Part shown: positions 62,294 through 64,000 of the stretch, piece after piece
Position numbering within the stretch: the first letter of the stretch is position 1
Layout: each line of letters starts with the position of its first letter
Source: Blattabacterium cuenoti
GTDB lineage: Bacteria > Bacteroidota > Bacteroidia > Flavobacteriales > Blattabacteriaceae
Length of the DNA: 64,000 nucleotides
Direction: 5' to 3'
Assembly: GCF_014251715.1 (NCBI RefSeq)
Contig: NZ_CP059198.1
Coordinates: forward strand, 186,001-250,000
Program-made: the position numbers and the translations under genes
The notes under the pieces: generated by a model
What the model was told of the DNA's origin: nothing
Databases searched by the model: none
The model's input: the letters and a program-made list of their open reading frames with translations, nothing else

Positions 62294-63517
62294 ATGAAAA
62301 ACGTCAATTTTTTTATTATTGCTTTATTCGCTTTTTTTTCATCTGTCTTCTCTCAAGATTCTAAAGAAAGATGGTTTGTCCGAATTGGAGCACATGATAT
62401 TAATTATTTTCCTATAACATCTCCTTTTAAAGGTTTTTTTCTTAAAAAGAATAATAGTTTTAATCCTATCATATCTAATATAGAATTAGAACATAACATA
62501 AAAAAACATATAGGTTTATATTTAGATGCATCATTAGGAATGGTGGACAATAACAGATGGAGAATAGGAAATGCTTTTTTTGTTAAATTGAGTCATGGGG
62601 TAAATTTATATATTTTTCCACATTACAAAATAGATCCCTATATAAGATTGGGAGCAGGGTTTCACAAATTTAATGGATACAAAGAAAGAGAGTTGAGAAT
62701 AGCCGAAACAAAGTATTTTAAAACGAATAAAAATAATTTTTTTGTATTGGACGGAGGATTAGGTTTAAATTTGTGGATAGTTTCTAATTTTGGAATTAAT
62801 TTACAAAGTACTTATAATCAAGTCTTTGCTTACCAAACAAAAGATTATTTGAATTTTTGGAAACATAATATCGGTATGATTTTTCGTTTTGGTAATTTAA
62901 AATTTTTAGAAAATAACGTTAAAAATAACGTTAAAAATAAAAAAATAGTAGAAATAGATCAAGATCATGCTTCTTTTCCTTTAATAAAAGAAAAAGAAGA
63001 TAAAAATTTTCAGGAAAACAAAATTTGTTGTCAAGAAGATTTAGATCATGATGGAGTTTTGGATAAAGAAGATTTATGTCCAAATCTATTTGGATTAAAA
63101 AAATTTAAAGGTTGTCCTGATACAGATTCAGATAATGTTCCAGATAATGAAGATAAATGCCCTAAAAAATTTGGTAAAAAAGAAAATCAAGGATGTCCTG
63201 ATGTTATTTTTAGCCCTATTTTATTTGATAGTGGAAAATTTTCATTATCTTATCGTTCTTTGGTAATTATTGATGAGATTGCTGAAATAATAATAAATAA
63301 TTTTACTAATTTTAAATTTTATATAGATGGATTTACAGATTTTAATGGAAAATCCTCTAAAGTTTTGTCTCTAAAAAGAGCCAACGCCGTATTTGAAGCT
63401 TTAATTTATAGAGGAGTAGATCCTACTAGGATAGTAATTAGAGGATTAGGAGTAGGTAAAAAAAAGGGTAAAGGGAAAGGTAAAGGAAGACGTGTTGAAA
63501 TTACAATACGTAAATAA
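62294..63517 (+). CDS. OmpA-family outer-membrane protein with TSP3-type calcium repeats
   Basis: Signal peptide (MKNVNFFIIALFAFFSSVFS), then a beta-barrel-like domain (about 25-200). Two thrombospondin type 3-like Asp-rich repeats follow (DLDHDGVLDKEDLCPN and DTDSDNVPDNEDKCPK, about 250-292), which should bind calcium. The C-terminal OmpA domain (about 300-407) should anchor the outer membrane to peptidoglycan. FYIDGFTDFNGKSSKVLSLK and RANAVFEALIYRGVD keep the Asp and Arg positions for DAP binding. The usual NNRRVE segment is replaced by a Gly-Lys run before RRVEITIRK. A bidirectional-looking terminator follows. Confidence 0.92.
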   Translation: MKNVNFFIIALFAFFSSVFSQDSKERWFVRIGAHDINYFPITSPFKGFFLKKNNSFNPIISNIELEHNIKKHIGLYLDASLGMVDNNRWRIGNAFFVKLSHGVNLYIFPHYKIDPYIRLGAGFHKFNGYKERELRIAETKYFKTNKNNFFVLDGGLGLNLWIVSNFGINLQSTYNQVFAYQTKDYLNFWKHNIGMIFRFGNLKFLENNVKNNVKNKKIVEIDQDHASFPLIKEKEDKNFQENKICCQEDLDHDGVLDKEDLCPNLFGLKKFKGCPDTDSDNVPDNEDKCPKKFGKKENQGCPDVIFSPILFDSGKFSLSYRSLVIIDEIAEIIINNFTNFKFYIDGFTDFNGKSSKVLSLKRANAVFEALIYRGVDPTRIVIRGLGVGKKKGKGKGKGRRVEITIRK

Positions 63518-63532
63518 TGAATCATGAATAAT

Positions 63533-63564
63533 AAAAAAACCTCTTGAAATCAAGAGGTTTTTTT
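63533..63564. terminator. Perfect-stem intrinsic terminator between the OmpA-family gene and tatC
   Basis: AAAAAAACCTCTTGA (63533-63547) and TCAAGAGGTTTTTTT (63550-63564) are exact complements around an AA centre. The A-run and T-run flanks make it able to stop transcription from both sides, which suits two converging genes. It begins 15 nt after the OmpA-family stop; the tatC stop lies inside its right arm. Confidence 0.9.
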
Positions 63565-64000
63565 ATTTACATAAAAAGATATGTATATACTCACTTGATA
63601 AAGTATAAGCAGAGGAATTAAAACGATTATTGTACTTAAAATATCTCCAGGTGTAATAGCAGAAGCTATAATTAACAGAATCATAAAAGCATGTTTTCTG
63701 TATTTTTTTAAAAAAAAATAGGAAATTAATTCCATTTTAGTAAGAAAAAATATGAAGAATGGAAATAAAAAAAGAATCCCCATAGATAGTACAGAATGTA
63801 TGATCAAAGATATGTAATCAGATAAATCAAATATATTTTTCGGAATATGACTTATTTTAAAAGAATATCCAAAATGAATTAGAAACGGACATAATATAAA
63901 ATAACCAAATAAAACTCCTAATATAAATAAAATAGACCCCATTAAAAGTATTCCTACAGAATATTTTTTTTCTTTATCTGAAAGAGCAGGTTTTATGAAT
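63550..64000 (-). CDS. tatC: Twin-arginine translocase subunit TatC, N-terminus beyond the window
   Basis: Membrane receptor of the Tat export pathway for folded proteins. The frame is open through base 64000: upstream of the Met at 63942 it continues as FIKPALSDKEKKYSVGILLM, matching the TatC loop F(I/V)xPxLxxxEKK. Four hydrophobic segments are visible, and SAITPGDILSTIIVLIPLLI near the end is the TatC TPxDxxS motif. About 150 codons are in the window; the N-terminal two helices and the start are outside. The stop sits inside the terminator stem. Confidence 0.93.
   Translation of the reverse strand, partial: FIKPALSDKEKKYSVGILLMGSILFILGVLFGYFILCPFLIHFGYSFKISHIPKNIFDLSDYISLIIHSVLSMGILFLFPFFIFFLTKMELISYFFLKKYRKHAFMILLIIASAITPGDILSTIIVLIPLLILYQVSIYISFYVNKKTS

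Overview
The window looks like chromosome from a reduced-genome flavobacterial endosymbiont, and the cockroach symbiont Blattabacterium is the best fit. The DNA is extremely A+T-rich and almost wall-to-wall coding, with no phage, insertion sequence, CRISPR or toxin gene. Proteins are Lys/Ile/Asn-rich but carry Bacteroidetes-type features: a fused CcoNO oxidase, a fused E1 alpha/beta dehydrogenase, bifunctional HisB and HisIE, a Porin_10-like protein, and TAnnTTTG promoter boxes. The taxon is inferred from gene content, not from a search.

Layout. 1-1638: dapD (cut by the left edge), ruvX and def. 1633-14777: a long minus-strand block of fused E1, ilvE, argS, ffh, the glycerol genes glpD-glpK-glpF, and the translation cluster thrS-infC-rpmI-rplT. 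14881-16700: ndk, lemA and a TPM-domain protein. 16704-24684: valS, a frameshifted folA, a DUF151 nuclease-family protein, an unrecognised lipoprotein, pdhB, metF and serS. 24773-27020: rsmA-folD-queE. 27006-34204: a complete his operon, hisG-D-C-B-H-A-F-IE. 34315-38861: xth, tRNA-Lys, aroK, tilS, serC and yggS. 38856-45221: a complete trp operon, trpE-G-D-C-F-B-A. 45409-54534: porin, glucosaminidase, gcvH and a cbb3 oxidase cluster (ccoI-S-NO-Q-P-H) with two small genes, ccoS and ccoQ. 54575-64000: maeB, murI, rpsT, tRNA-Glu, aroA, a MazG-like protein, split transketolase, smpB, an OmpA-family protein and tatC (cut by the right edge).

How it fits together. The gene set suits a nutritional symbiont. 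It makes His, Trp, the shikimate precursors, lysine/DAP and branched-chain amino acids, takes carbon from glycerol and malate, and respires with a high-affinity cbb3 oxidase. Transport and regulation are sparse: I recognise no transcription factor.

Main points for a second look: a ThrRS without its TGS and editing domains; TrpE with Phe in place of the Ser of the LLES feedback motif; folA broken at a ten-A run; infC with no possible start but AUU/AUA; a perfect hairpin in the his leader and a long trp leader; a 25-bp tandem repeat copied from the end of glpK; and the orphan Thr/Ser/Pro-rich coiled-coil lipoprotein. No stretch over 300 bases lacks a gene. The longest gap, 58070-58303, shows only A+T-rich DNA with homopolymer runs.
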